NCBI GenBank assembly: GCA_963761755.1 | Contig: CAVXIC010000008.1 | Location: forward strand, 744,001-808,000 | Source: CAJXVA01 sp963761755 | Lineage (GTDB): Bacteria > Myxococcota_A > Polyangia > Nannocystales > Nannocystaceae | Length of the DNA stretch: 64,000 nucleotides | Direction of reading: 5' to 3' | Shown: in pieces, positions 16,499 through 24,828 of the stretch | Position numbering within the stretch: position 1 is the first letter of the stretch | Layout: each line of letters starts with the position of its first letter | Position numbers and translations under genes: made by a program | The notes under the pieces: model-generated | Told to the model about the DNA's origin: nothing | The model's input: only the letters and a program-made list of their open reading frames with translations | Database searches by the model: none

Positions 16499-17372
16499 TT
16501 GACGGAACGTCGATCCATCTACGTCACGAGGATTGCGGCGTTGGCAGGGGCATGGAGCACGGTCGCAGTTGTGGGGGCATGTTCGGACGGCCCGTCGCAG
16601 AGCGGTTCGGGGGGATCGGAGGCCGGGACCGACGGCACCAGGGGGACCACGGCGACGCAGGAGACCGCGGAGACCGACGATCTGACGGGGACCAGCAGCG
16701 CAGACGCCAGTGCGGACGAGACTGCCGGGCCGGAGCCGGTGTGCGGCAACGGTCGCGCCGAGGACGGAGAAGAGTGCGACGGCGACGACCTCGCAGATGC
16801 CACCTGCGGGGAGCAGGGACTCGCGCCAGGTCCGCTGGCGTGCTCGACGGGGTGCATGATCGACGCGAGCGGTTGCGCCGCGGCGCCGGTGCTGGAGCTG
16901 AACTTCTCGCCGATCAAGCGCTTCGACTTCCAGTGGAGCGCCGTGCCCGGGGCGAGCGACCGACTCGAGCAGACAGAGGCGCCGGGCGAGACCTTCGCGC
17001 AGATCGGCGGCGACCTGATGGGCGATTCCGTAGTTGTCGATGCCGCTGCACCTGCGGGGAGGGGCTGGCTATCGGCTTCGAGCGTGCAACGACGTTGGCT
17101 GCACGGAGTCGGAGGTGGTGAACGTGATGGACGCGTCCCTCGGGGGGGCGATCGGGCATGGCCAAACGATGGCGGTGGGCGCGTCCTTCGAGGCCAGCGC
17201 GTCGGCGGGGATCGGCGGGGATCAATCCGACGACTCGCTCCTGTACGCGGGCGCGCTCTACCTGTACTCAGCCGCGAGCCCGGGACGTGCGCGCGGACGC
17301 GGGAGACAGACGCGGGAGACAATGGATTTCCCGGGAGCGGAATCCTGCGTTCGTCAACGACCACAGGCATGA
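16499..17372 (+). pseudogene. Decayed FG-GAP/integrin-type lipoprotein
   Basis: The 5' part reads as a lipoprotein with VVGAC, a Thr/Ala-rich linker, the Cys-rich VCGNGRAEDGEECDGDD module and FSPIKRFDFQWSAVPGA. After GDSVVV (near 17030) the coding sense moves to another frame: MPLHLRGGAGYRLRACNDVG, then SEVVNVMDASLGGAIGHG and MAVGASFEASASAGIGGDQ. That segment is the fibronectin-like region plus the first FG-GAP repeat of a lipoprotein family I associate with Nannocystales. The sequence then stops resembling the family at about 17278, after less than one full repeat, where many would be expected. There is no homopolymer at the shift, so this looks like genuine decay (frameshift plus large 3' loss). 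TTG 16499 is a guess for the start. Confidence 0.6.
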
Positions 17373-17908
17373 CGACGATTCGCCGCTCCCTGCTCGCGAT
17401 GCTCGGCCTGCTCGCGGTTGGCTGCCAGCTGCCCTTGCAAGCGACCTCCATCGAGGGCCCTGCGCTGATGCTGACCGCCGAGCAGCCGGTGGCCGCCTTC
17501 GAGATCAGGCTCTGCCTGTCCGGACCCAAGATGCGGTGGGTCAACGTCGAGGGACGTGTCGCGGCGAGGGCGAAGACGGAGGTGGGGAGCGCCGTGCTCG
17601 AGATGGAGGCGCTCGATCGCCCACGGGTCGAAGACGACGAGGACGACCCCTACGCACACTCGATGACGATCGATGCGGGAGAGGAGACGCTGGGCATCGT
17701 CGAACTCGTCACCGACGGAAGCTTCCGAGCCAACGGCGTGCGCTGCAGCGCTGCGGAGGTCCTTCAGTTTACCGCCGATGGACTCGCCCCCGGTGCCCAG
17801 CTCAACGTGTACTCCTGGGACGTGAGCATGGTCGTCGAGTGGAGCGACGGGGTGCTCGGTGAAGGACCCGACGAGGACGAGCTGTGGATCGAGCTCGAGC
17901 CGCTGTAA
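17369..17908 (+). CDS. Lipoprotein, unknown function
   Basis: ATG 17369 begins a 179-residue protein with signal MTTIRRSLLAMLGLLAVGC (Cys19, lipobox LAVGC). The mature part has one central acidic stretch (DDEDDPYAHS) and alternating hydrophobic strands, ending DELWIELEPL, consistent with a beta-sandwich. Two cysteines beyond the lipid site could pair. No family is recognised. It directly follows the FG-GAP pseudogene in the same frame as that gene's 5' part, so an automatic caller may fuse the two; the intact signal peptide argues that this is a separate gene. Confidence 0.75.
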   Translation: MTTIRRSLLAMLGLLAVGCQLPLQATSIEGPALMLTAEQPVAAFEIRLCLSGPKMRWVNVEGRVAARAKTEVGSAVLEMEALDRPRVEDDEDDPYAHSMTIDAGEETLGIVELVTDGSFRANGVRCSAAEVLQFTADGLAPGAQLNVYSWDVSMVVEWSDGVLGEGPDEDELWIELEPL

Positions 17909-18038
17909 CACCCGGCGCGGAATCGAGTTCCGGCTGGCCGTTCGGTCGACGGCAGTCTCTCCCATGAAGAAGCCGGAACGCTTGTGGTTCGGCGGGAACT
18001 GTCTCGCGAGCACTCGAGATTCCGTCGAGTCGCTAGCC

Positions 18039-19289
18039 ATGAAAAGAACGAGAACTCCAATGCATGTACAAATGAACTCCGTCGAACGGTCCAGTGGCCG
18101 GATGCGAATCGGTCTTGCCCTCTGTGCCCTGGCGGCAATCGCCGCCTGTGACAATGGCGATTCGATCAACGATGAGCTGACCGAAGAGCTTGCTTTGCTG
18201 GATGAGGAAGGCGAGGCCCTCGACCCCGAATCGCTCGGTGGGTTCGAGAGCCCGCCCGATGCGGGACGCGATGCCCAGCGGCACACGACCGACTCCGAGC
18301 TCGATCTCCAGGCACCGCTCGACCCGTTCCTGACCACGATAGCGCAGGAAGGGTGGGCGTGGGTGACCGCGTCGGGGAGTCTCGGCGCATCCGATGTGCG
18401 AACCGGAACGATCTCGTCATCGAAGCTGAGCACGGGTCGCTACCTCGTCGACATCACCCCCTCTCCGTACATGAACGTGCAGGTCGTCGCGTACGGCAGC
18501 GGTGACGCGATGTGCAAACGCGTCGGAGGTGCCGGGGGAACCGGTCCGCAGATCTCCTGCTTCGACTCCGACGGCGTGCTCGTCGACAGCTCGTTCGTGA
18601 TCGTCTTTCAATCGAACTCGGGAACGGGCACCGAGAAGGCTGCCTATGTCTCCAGCCCTGCGTCGGGGGCAGCGACCTATTCGTGGAACTCGACCGGCGG
18701 AACAAACACCGTGTCCTGGAACGCCGGGGCTCAGGCCTATGACGTGACGCTTCCGGGCATGAACTTCTCCAACGCGTCCGTGCACGTGACCGCCAATGGA
18801 TACGTCGGCGACACGTGCAGGGCCAACTACTGGGGGACGGGCAGCGTGCGCGTGAAGTGTTTCGATAGCGACGGGGATCCCACGCAGTCCCAGTTCGCGC
18901 TCACCTTTAGCCAGGAGACGCTGCTCGTCGGGCATGCGGGGGGACACACCTGGGTCTCGTCGGGAACCCCGTCGAGCTCGTACAGCAAGGCGAGGTCGGC
19001 GATCTCGTGTGTTTCGCCGGGAACGTTCTCGGCCTCCAGCGTGGGCCTCGACCTCGACGTGTCCTTGTCCGAACCCGCGATTCCGCCGGCGAGCTGGTCG
19101 TCGTTCGTCCCGATGGTGAGCGACTACGGCAGCAGCGAAAACCACTGCAAGGTCGTGTTCTGGTCGGCGACGGGCTCGGGCTATCGGGCCCGGGTTCGCT
19201 GCTTCGATGGAGACGGGACGCAGATCAACGCAAACAGCACCCCGTTTACCCTCTCGTTCACGAACAACGACTATCCTGGACCCTGCTAG
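18039..19289 (+). CDS. Lipoprotein with three beta-rich CFD repeats
   Basis: Several in-frame ATGs are possible (18039, 18060, 18072, 18102). The last gives the cleanest lipoprotein signal, MRIGLALCALAAIAAC. No ribosome site decides between them, so I give the longest. After an acidic linker the mature protein has three copies of a unit of about 90 residues. Each shows YxV/LDV, then VxVxAYG or an equivalent, a Cys, a short strand, and CFDSDG or CFDGDG followed by a Ser/Phe strand. Each unit has a conserved Cys pair. Such repeats occur in secreted proteins of actinobacteria and myxobacteria, without a known function. The gene stands alone, with a gene-poor region downstream. Confidence 0.8.
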   Translation: MKRTRTPMHVQMNSVERSSGRMRIGLALCALAAIAACDNGDSINDELTEELALLDEEGEALDPESLGGFESPPDAGRDAQRHTTDSELDLQAPLDPFLTTIAQEGWAWVTASGSLGASDVRTGTISSSKLSTGRYLVDITPSPYMNVQVVAYGSGDAMCKRVGGAGGTGPQISCFDSDGVLVDSSFVIVFQSNSGTGTEKAAYVSSPASGAATYSWNSTGGTNTVSWNAGAQAYDVTLPGMNFSNASVHVTANGYVGDTCRANYWGTGSVRVKCFDSDGDPTQSQFALTFSQETLLVGHAGGHTWVSSGTPSSSYSKARSAISCVSPGTFSASSVGLDLDVSLSEPAIPPASWSSFVPMVSDYGSSENHCKVVFWSATGSGYRARVRCFDGDGTQINANSTPFTLSFTNNDYPGPC

Positions 19290-19750
19290 CGGTTCGTCTC
19301 CGTACCGCGGCCCTCTTGCTCACAGCTCGGAGGGCGCGGTGCGAGAATGGGGCGAGCACGAGGTGTTCGAGAACGCATCCGACATGGACGTCGTGCCGGC
19401 ATGTTCCCCGAGGCATCCGGGGGCCGGGCGATCGTCCGGCCCACGACCTCGGCTCAGCGTGTCGAGCCGGCGGCGACGCGGCGACTGGCGAGTGGACGGG
19501 CACGAGGGAAGGGGACGGAGGAGGGAGACAGACATGCGGACGGAGGGGGGAGTTCCAGCGAGAGAGAGCGATGCGGGGCCGGCGATCGTCCGGCTCCACG
19601 ACCTCGGCTTCAGGCAAGTGGTCGAACAGCACGGACCGCCACGAGAACGACCAGCGCTTTGCGGCCGCACTGGGAGTCAATGCCGAGGCCACCTCTGGCT
19701 GCGTCCATGCGGGGCGCGTAGGGTTCCCTCCGCCGGTACCCGCCCGAACC
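19290..19750. other. Gene-free stretch with a 35-bp direct repeat
   Basis: No frame here has protein-like composition. Two copies of a sequence of about 35 bp (19421-19454 and 19575-19609) differ by a few bases; both contain a near-palindromic GGCGATCGTCCGG followed by CACGACCTCGGCT. A purine-rich stretch lies between them (19500-19560). The repeat could be a protein-binding site or a remnant of a duplicated segment. Confidence 0.5.
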
Positions 19751-19782
19751 CGAAAAGCAGAAACCCGCCTGAGGGGCGGGTT
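19751..19782 (-). terminator. Rho-independent terminator of the tRNA-Thr gene
   Basis: On the minus strand AACCCGCC pairs with GGCGGGTT (19762-19782, five-base loop), followed by CTGCTTTT. It begins four bases after the tRNA 3' end, in the right orientation to end the tRNA transcript. Confidence 0.75.
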
Positions 19783-19785
19783 CCT

Positions 19786-19861
19786 TGGAGCCGTTGAGCG
19801 GAATTGAACCGCTGACCTGCTGATTACGAATCAGCTGCTCTACCAACTGAGCTACAACGGC
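19786..19861 (-). tRNA. tRNA-Thr (anticodon CGT)
   Basis: The reverse strand folds as a 76-nt cloverleaf. Acceptor GCCGTTG pairs with CAACGGC, then U and an encoded CCA. The D-arm is GCTCAGTTGGTAGAGC, the anticodon stem GCTGA/TCAGC encloses loop TTCGTAA (anticodon CGT, reading ACG), and the T-arm is AGCGGTTCAATTCCGCT. The gene has its own promoter and terminator and stands alone. Confidence 0.97.
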
Positions 19862-19871
19862 GTGGGCGCAG

Positions 19872-19900
19872 TTTTTACGACCCCGCGCAGGGGGCGTCAA
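19872..19900 (-). promoter_or_regulatory. Sigma-70-type promoter of tRNA-Thr
   Basis: On the minus strand TTGACG (19900-19895) and TAAAAA (19877-19872) are separated by exactly 17 bases, and the tRNA begins ten bases after the second box. Spacing and position are those of a standard -35/-10 promoter. Confidence 0.65.
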
Positions 19901-19910
19901 GGCGCAATCG

Positions 19911-20855
19911 TCAGGGTTTCCACAGAATCCCGCGGGCGCTGGGGTCCAAGTCGGGGGTCGCGGTGGGATCGCCGGTGAGACGAAGCAGGACGCGGCCGCG
20001 CAGGGCGTCGCCGGGGAGCCAGCCCAGGGCGCGGGAGTCGCAGCAGGCGCCTCCGTCGCGGTTGTCGGCGACGACGAGGTAGCCGGGGGCCGGCATTTCG
20101 ACGGGGCCGAACTCGGCGGGAGGCAGCTGCAGGCCGGGCCAGTCAGGAGCGCTGTCGTCGCTGCGGACCAAGACGGGGTAGCGGCGGGCGTCGGTGGTCT
20201 CGTACGCGAGGGTGCGCAGGGTCGGGCCCTCGGCGTCCTCCTCCAGGCGGATGCGGATCGGCTCGGCGAGCTTGTGCGGGAGGGCGGCACCGTTGATGGA
20301 CAGGCCAAGGGCCCCGCCTTGACCGTGGAAGGTGACGGTGTCGCCGGGGACCGCGAGCACCCGCCCCAGCCGCAGCGGCGCCCGGTCGAGCTTGGCGATG
20401 CCGTCGCTGCGGGCCTGGACACGCTCCCAGTTCTCGTCGAGGGCCTCTCGGTCGACGACCGAGGTGGGGATGCCGGTGTTGCGCATGGTCCCCTGCGGGT
20501 CCTTGCGGGCGTCGGGATGGGCGGACTCGGCGTGGGCGCCCTGAGGGCTGTGCGGGGCCTGGTCGTCATCCCAGCTCCCCGGGCGCGCTTGGTCGGGGTC
20601 GTACAAGACGATGTCCCCGCGCTCCAGGCTCCAGGGGTCGCGGGTGATCACGACGTGGTCGCGGTCGACCAGGGTGGGGGCCATGCCGTCCCCGTGCACC
20701 TGCACCACGGTCGCGAAGCTCATGCGGACGACGACCAGCCCAACCCCGCCCACCAGGGCCAGCCATGCCAGCCGGCTCGACCATGAGCGGTCGGGCGCGC
20801 TCGCGCGGCGCCGACGCGGCAGGTCTTCATCGTCAGGATCGTGGCGGCGAAACAT
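19911..20855 (-). CDS. Signal peptidase I-like protein lacking the catalytic Ser and Lys
   Basis: The 314-residue protein has the type I signal peptidase layout: a charged cytoplasmic start, one membrane helix (about 28-50) and the S26 domain. Box B reads VHGDGMAPTL, where the family has S-x-S-M-x-P-T-L; the nucleophile position is Gly57. Box D reads RLGRVLAVPGD, where the general-base Lys six residues before Pro is Gly164. Box E (ADNRDGGACCDSRALGWLP) is well preserved, and residues 84-155 hold a hydrophilic insertion. The fold should therefore be intact but the Ser-Lys dyad is absent, so it is probably not a peptidase by the known mechanism. Its start overlaps the 3' end of thiE by 23 bp, so it is coupled to the thiamine operon. 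Confidence 0.85.
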   Translation of the reverse strand: MFRRHDPDDEDLPRRRRASAPDRSWSSRLAWLALVGGVGLVVVRMSFATVVQVHGDGMAPTLVDRDHVVITRDPWSLERGDIVLYDPDQARPGSWDDDQAPHSPQGAHAESAHPDARKDPQGTMRNTGIPTSVVDREALDENWERVQARSDGIAKLDRAPLRLGRVLAVPGDTVTFHGQGGALGLSINGAALPHKLAEPIRIRLEEDAEGPTLRTLAYETTDARRYPVLVRSDDSAPDWPGLQLPPAEFGPVEMPAPGYLVVADNRDGGACCDSRALGWLPGDALRGRVLLRLTGDPTATPDLDPSARGILWKP

Positions 20856-21507
20856 CGCAGGCGCGCGCGAGCACGGAGGCCAGCGCAGCCACAGTGTCGG
20901 TGAGGGCGTCCACCGAGCCCAAGAAAGTGGAGATCCCGGCCAAACCGTAGGCTCCGGCGGCGAGGCAGCCCTCGGCCGTGTCCGGCGTCACGCCGCCGAG
21001 CGCGAACACGCGGGGGTGGCGGGCTGCCCGGTGGGCCAGGGCCTCGAGCCCGGCCGCAGGCTTGGGGAACGGCGCGGGGGTGCCCGGGGTATGAACGGGC
21101 GCAAACACCTGGTAGTCGGCGCCGTGCCCAGGGTGGGGCTGCGCAGGCGCCGGGCCGTGCACCGATTCACCCACGACCGCCTCGGGCCAGGCGTCGCGCG
21201 GCACCTGAAGCTGGGCCGGGGTCGGGTCACCGCGCAGCTGCAGGCCGGTGAGGCCGGCACCACGAGCCGGGCCGACCATGCGCGCCGCGTCCCCGGCGGT
21301 GCACGAGAGGAAAACCGGAAAACCGGCCGCTTGCGCCGCCCGCAGCAGGTCCGCGACGCGGGCGCCGGGCTCGAGCAGGCGCAGGGGGTCGCCGGCGGGC
21401 TCCCGCAGCAGCACCGCGATGCGCACCCCCAGGGCCGCCGCCACCTGCACGCACTGCGGCGGCACCACGCCCACCGGTGGCGTGATGACCAGCAGGCGCG
21501 GGATCAC
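20833..21507 (-). CDS. thiE: Thiamine-phosphate synthase (ThiE/TenI family)
   Basis: ThiE joins hydroxymethylpyrimidine diphosphate and thiazole phosphate to give thiamine phosphate. The 224-residue protein is a TIM barrel, with VFLSCTAGDAARM, VVGESVH, ADYQVFAPVHTPGTP (the diphosphate-binding loop) and ALGGVTPDTAEGCLAAGAYGLAGIS at the C-terminal phosphate site. Sequence conservation is looser than in typical ThiE, so a TenI-type thiazole tautomerase is an alternative; position directly after thiG fits either. The ATG overlaps the thiG stop (ATGA), so it is translationally coupled. Confidence 0.82.
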   Translation of the reverse strand: MIPRLLVITPPVGVVPPQCVQVAAALGVRIAVLLREPAGDPLRLLEPGARVADLLRAAQAAGFPVFLSCTAGDAARMVGPARGAGLTGLQLRGDPTPAQLQVPRDAWPEAVVGESVHGPAPAQPHPGHGADYQVFAPVHTPGTPAPFPKPAAGLEALAHRAARHPRVFALGGVTPDTAEGCLAAGAYGLAGISTFLGSVDALTDTVAALASVLARACDVSPPRS

Positions 21508-22289
21508 TCGATGAGTCCAGCGGTCGGACTCGAGGCGTTGGCGTGCGCGCGGATCGGCATGCGACCGGCCACGTAGGCCTTGCGACCGGCCTCGATGCCC
21601 AGCCGCATCGCCTCCGCCATCTGGATCGGGTGCTTGGCCGCGGCGATCGCCGTGTTCATGAGTACGCCGTCGCAGCCCAGCTCCATCGCCACGGCCGCGT
21701 CGCTGGCCGTCCCCACGCCGGCATCCACGATGACCGGGATGCTGGACTGCTCGAGGATGAAGCGCAGGTTGTGCGGGTTGCGGATGCCCATCCCGCTGCC
21801 GATCGGCGCGGCGAGGGGCATCACGGCCGCGCAGCCCATGTCCTCGAGCTTGCGACAGACGATCGGGTCGTCGGAGACGTAGGGCAGGACCGTGAACCCC
21901 TCGTCGATGAGCTGCTGCGCGGCCTTGAGCGTCTGCTCGTTGTCCGGAAGCAGCGTCTTGGGATCTCCGATCACCTCGAGCTTCACGATGTCGGCGATTC
22001 CGAGCTCTCGGGCCAGGCGCAGGGTGCGGACCGCTTCGTCGGCGCTGTAGCAGCCCGCCGTGTTGGGCAGCAGCGTGTACTTGTCGCGGTCGATCCAGCT
22101 CAGGAGGTTGTCCTTGGCCTTGAGGTCCACGCGGCGCAGGGCCACGGTGACGATCTCGGCGCCGGACGCTTCGAGCGCGGCGGTGGTCTCCTGCGCGTCT
22201 TTGTACTTCCCCGTACCGACCAAGAGTCGGGATCGAAGCGTACGGCCGGCGAGGGTCCAGGTGTCTTCAGGGGGGGATGCTTGGGTCAC
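21504..22289 (-). CDS. thiG: Thiazole synthase
   Basis: ThiG builds the thiazole ring of thiamine from deoxyxylulose phosphate, dehydroglycine and the ThiS thiocarboxylate. The start GTG 22289 is two bases after the thiS stop. Visible landmarks are SRLLVGTGKYKD, the Schiff-base region EIVTVALRRVD, NTAGCYSADEAVRTLRLAREL, KLEVIGDPKTLLPD, PLAAPIGSGMGIRNPHNL and VIVDAGVGTASDAAVAMELG, all standard for the family. Length (261) is normal. It is the middle gene of the minus-strand set thiS-thiG-thiE. Confidence 0.95.
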   Translation of the reverse strand: MTQASPPEDTWTLAGRTLRSRLLVGTGKYKDAQETTAALEASGAEIVTVALRRVDLKAKDNLLSWIDRDKYTLLPNTAGCYSADEAVRTLRLARELGIADIVKLEVIGDPKTLLPDNEQTLKAAQQLIDEGFTVLPYVSDDPIVCRKLEDMGCAAVMPLAAPIGSGMGIRNPHNLRFILEQSSIPVIVDAGVGTASDAAVAMELGCDGVLMNTAIAAAKHPIQMAEAMRLGIEAGRKAYVAGRMPIRAHANASSPTAGLIE

Positions 22290-22291
22290 GG

Positions 22292-22495
22292 TCAGCCGCC
22301 TCCGACGAATGTGACGATCTCGAGCCGGTCCCCTGAGGCCAGGGGGGTCTGAGCGAACGTGGCTCGCGGCACGATCTCTCGGTTGCGTTCGACCGCCACG
22401 TGTTGGGTTTGCAGGCCGAGGGTGCGCAGCAGGTCGGCGACGCTGCTGCCGTCCTCGACCGGGTGCGTCTCGCCATTGACGACGACATTTTGCAC
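22292..22495 (-). CDS. thiS: Sulfur carrier protein ThiS
   Basis: ThiS carries sulfur as a C-terminal thiocarboxylate for thiazole synthesis. GTG 22495 gives 67 residues beginning VQNVVVNGETHPVEDGSS, the usual ThiS start; longer upstream frames add sequence that does not fit. The ubiquitin-like core ends RLEIVTFVGGG, with the required terminal Gly-Gly. It is the first gene of the thiamine operon. I searched the leader by eye for a TPP riboswitch (CTGAGA and the thi-box core) and saw none. Confidence 0.92.
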   Translation of the reverse strand: MQNVVVNGETHPVEDGSSVADLLRTLGLQTQHVAVERNREIVPRATFAQTPLASGDRLEIVTFVGGG

Positions 22496-22752
22496 GATCG
22501 CTCGATACCAACGCCCGGCTCGCCCGTCGACGCGCGCGAACAGCGGCAAGCGTCTTGCGCGCCCGGGCGCGTTCGGGATGAGGCCGTTTGCCACGGTCCG
22601 GCGTGGTGCCTTTCCACCACTGTCGGATTTCTGCAACACGTCCTGGTCCTGGAGGAAAAACACACGCCTCTGAAAAGTCTCGAAAGATCATGGCACTAAG
22701 AAAGTTTTTCAAGATGTGCTGTCTGGCACGGTCCTCGCTTTAGGGACTCGAC

Positions 22753-23496
22753 ATGCGCTCCCTCGCTCAGCCCCGCCGCTCCGCCGTCCCCCTCGAGCGA
22801 TTGCCCGTCTCCGAAGTCATCGCGCTCGTCGAGCCCTTCACCGCGGCCCGGCCCGAGGAGGTCGAGGCGCTTGCGGCTTCCGCGGTGCGCCTGCGCAAGG
22901 CATCCGGGGCGACCTTGGTCCAGGAGGGTGCAGCGGCGGACAGCGTGTACATCGTGCTTCGCGGACGGGTGAACTTGGTGCGCGAGGGGGCGGGCCGAGA
23001 TCTCATCCTCAGCAGCTTGGGCGCGGGCGACGTCATCGGTGAGGGCAGCGCGTTCGACGAGACCCCGATGTCGACCTCGGCCGTGACCGCGACCCCCACC
23101 GAGCTGCTGCAGATCCCCGCCGATGTCGTGGCCGCGCACGTCCGGCGCCAGCCCGAGACGCTGGTGCGCCTGATGCGGCTGATGTCGATCAAGCTTCGCG
23201 ACATCGAGAACGTTGCGAGCAGCCTCGCGCTGCACGACGTCGAGGAGCGCCTCAAGCGGACCCTCGTGCGTCTCGTTCAGCGCCAGGGGCGACGGGCGCC
23301 GCAGAGCAGCAGCTGGATCCTCGCGCCGGTCCCCACCCAGTCCGAGCTCGCCCGCATGGTCGGATCCTGCCGCGAGACGGTCTCCCGCACGCTCAGCGCC
23401 ATGGCCCGCAGCGGCCTGGTCAGCTCCAGCGGCCGCCGGATGATTCTCGATGAGCGGCTGGTCGGCGGCGGCGGCGAAGAAGCTTCGGCAGCCTGA
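22753..23496 (+). CDS. CRP/FNR-family transcription regulator
   Basis: The 247-residue protein has an N-terminal cyclic-nucleotide-binding-type beta roll (ATLVQEGAAADSVYIVLRG then GDVIGEGSAFDE), a dimer helix, and a C-terminal winged helix (VPTQSELARMVGSCRETVSRTLSAMARSGLV). There is no N-terminal cysteine cluster, so it is not an oxygen-sensing FNR. In the cyclic-nucleotide pocket, GEGSAFDE...MSTSAVTA lacks the Arg-Ser pair typical of cAMP binding, so another ligand is likely. ATG 22753 has AGGGA six bases upstream. It is divergent from the thiamine operon, with about 257 bp between start codons. Confidence 0.9.
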   Translation: MRSLAQPRRSAVPLERLPVSEVIALVEPFTAARPEEVEALAASAVRLRKASGATLVQEGAAADSVYIVLRGRVNLVREGAGRDLILSSLGAGDVIGEGSAFDETPMSTSAVTATPTELLQIPADVVAAHVRRQPETLVRLMRLMSIKLRDIENVASSLALHDVEERLKRTLVRLVQRQGRRAPQSSSWILAPVPTQSELARMVGSCRETVSRTLSAMARSGLVSSSGRRMILDERLVGGGGEEASAA

Positions 23497-23612
23497 CCGT
23501 CGGCCTGACCCGTCGGCCTGCCCCGTCGGCCTGATCCTCGGCCCTGATCCTCCGCACGTTCGGCGGCGCACAATGAAGGGCCTCCTCGGACTGCCCAGGG
23601 GGCCTTCGCGCG

Positions 23613-23642
23613 TTGTCAGCCCGCGATGGCCAGGCGTATAAG
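23613..23642 (+). promoter_or_regulatory. Candidate promoter giving a near-leaderless alr mRNA
   Basis: TTGTCA (23613-23618) and TATAAG (23637-23642) are 18 bases apart. The expected start point would be within a base or two of ATG 23650. There is no Shine-Dalgarno sequence before that ATG, which fits a leaderless transcript. Confidence 0.4.
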
Positions 23643-23649
23643 CAACTCG

Positions 23650-24819
23650 ATGGGCCGACCCGCACCGCAGCGCCACCCCGCCGGAGACTCCGCCGGGGTC
23701 GAGGTGCGTCCGACGTTCGCCCAGATCGACACCAGCGCCCTGCAGCACAACCTGCGGGCCGTGCTCGCCCATGCCGGCAATGCGCGGGTCCTGGCGGTGG
23801 TGAAGGCCGATGCCTACGGGCACGGGGCCGCGCGCGCCTCCGAGGTCTTCGTGGACGCTGGGGCGTGGGGTCTGGCGGTGAGCCTGGTCGAAGAGGGTGT
23901 TCAGCTGCGCGAAGCAGGCATTCACGCCCCGGTCGTCGTGCTGGGCGGCGTCGCGCCCGGATCGGCCGACGTCATCGTGCATCGCCAGCTCACCCCCGTG
24001 GTGTGGTCGGTCCCGCAGCTCGAGCGGCTCAGCGAGGCCGTGCGGAGGATCGGTGCGCGGCAGGCTCGGGTGCACGTGAAGATCGACTCCGGCATGACCC
24101 GCCTGGGCGTGCTTCCCAGCGAGCTGGGCCCGCTGCTGGATTGGTTTGCCCGCGACCGCGGCCGCACGGTGGACTTCGAGGGCGTGATGACCCACCTCGC
24201 CTGCGCCGACGACATCGCCGATGAGCTCACGTCCAAGCGTCAGCTCGGCATCTTCGACGACTGCCTGGGCACCATCGCCGCGGCCGGCTTCAGCCCTCCG
24301 CTCCGGCACGCGTGCAACTCTGCGGGGCTGGTCCGCTTTCCCACCGCCCACTTCGACATGGTCCGTCCGGGCATCGCGCTGTATGGCTCGGCCTCGTGTC
24401 CGGGCGTGCAGCTGGGTGAGCTGCGTCAGTCGATGAGCATGCGCAGCAGCGTGCTCGCGGTCCGGGAGCTGCCCGCGGGTGTCCGCGTCTCGTATGGCGG
24501 GCGCGATCAACTCGAGCGTCCGTCGCGGCTGGCGATCGTTCCGGTCGGATACGCCGATGGCTACCCGCGCAACATGAGCGGCTCGGCGCAGATGCTGGTC
24601 CGTGGGCACCGGTGTCGGGTGGTCGGCAACATCACCATGGACGTCACGATGCTCGACGTCACCGACCTTCCCGGCGTACGGGCAGGCGAGGCCGTCACGA
24701 TGCTCGGCGTGCAGGGGCTCGACCGCATCGACCTGCACGAGATGGCTCGATGGTCGGGGACGCTGTCGTACGAGGTCACCTGCGGCGTCTCCAAACGCGT
24801 GCCGCGGCACTACGTCTGA
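23650..24819 (+). CDS. alr: Alanine racemase
   Basis: Alr interconverts L- and D-alanine for peptidoglycan. The PLP lysine is Lys52 in VVKADAYGHG. The second catalytic residue, Tyr301, lies in VPVGYADGYPR. IDSGMTRLG, HACNSAGLVRFP, DMVRPGIALYG and GNITMDVTMLDVT are other family blocks. I prefer ATG 23650 over 23626 because the extra residues add nothing family-like and a promoter-like element overlaps them. The gene stands alone between the CRP-family gene and a convergent aldo/keto reductase ten bases away, so the two 3' ends leave no room for a terminator. Confidence 0.95.
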   Translation: MGRPAPQRHPAGDSAGVEVRPTFAQIDTSALQHNLRAVLAHAGNARVLAVVKADAYGHGAARASEVFVDAGAWGLAVSLVEEGVQLREAGIHAPVVVLGGVAPGSADVIVHRQLTPVVWSVPQLERLSEAVRRIGARQARVHVKIDSGMTRLGVLPSELGPLLDWFARDRGRTVDFEGVMTHLACADDIADELTSKRQLGIFDDCLGTIAAAGFSPPLRHACNSAGLVRFPTAHFDMVRPGIALYGSASCPGVQLGELRQSMSMRSSVLAVRELPAGVRVSYGGRDQLERPSRLAIVPVGYADGYPRNMSGSAQMLVRGHRCRVVGNITMDVTMLDVTDLPGVRAGEAVTMLGVQGLDRIDLHEMARWSGTLSYEVTCGVSKRVPRHYV

Positions 24820-24828
24820 GACGCCGGG

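Noticed and set aside
22724..22738. Sigma-54-like site TGGCACG-N4-TCGC before the CRP-family gene
   Set aside because: The GG/GC spacing is right, but transcription would start three bases before the ATG and remove its AGGGA ribosome site; one mismatch in the -12 box.
22496..22752. TPP riboswitch before thiS
   Set aside because: No CTGAGA or thi-box core found in the minus-strand leader by eye.
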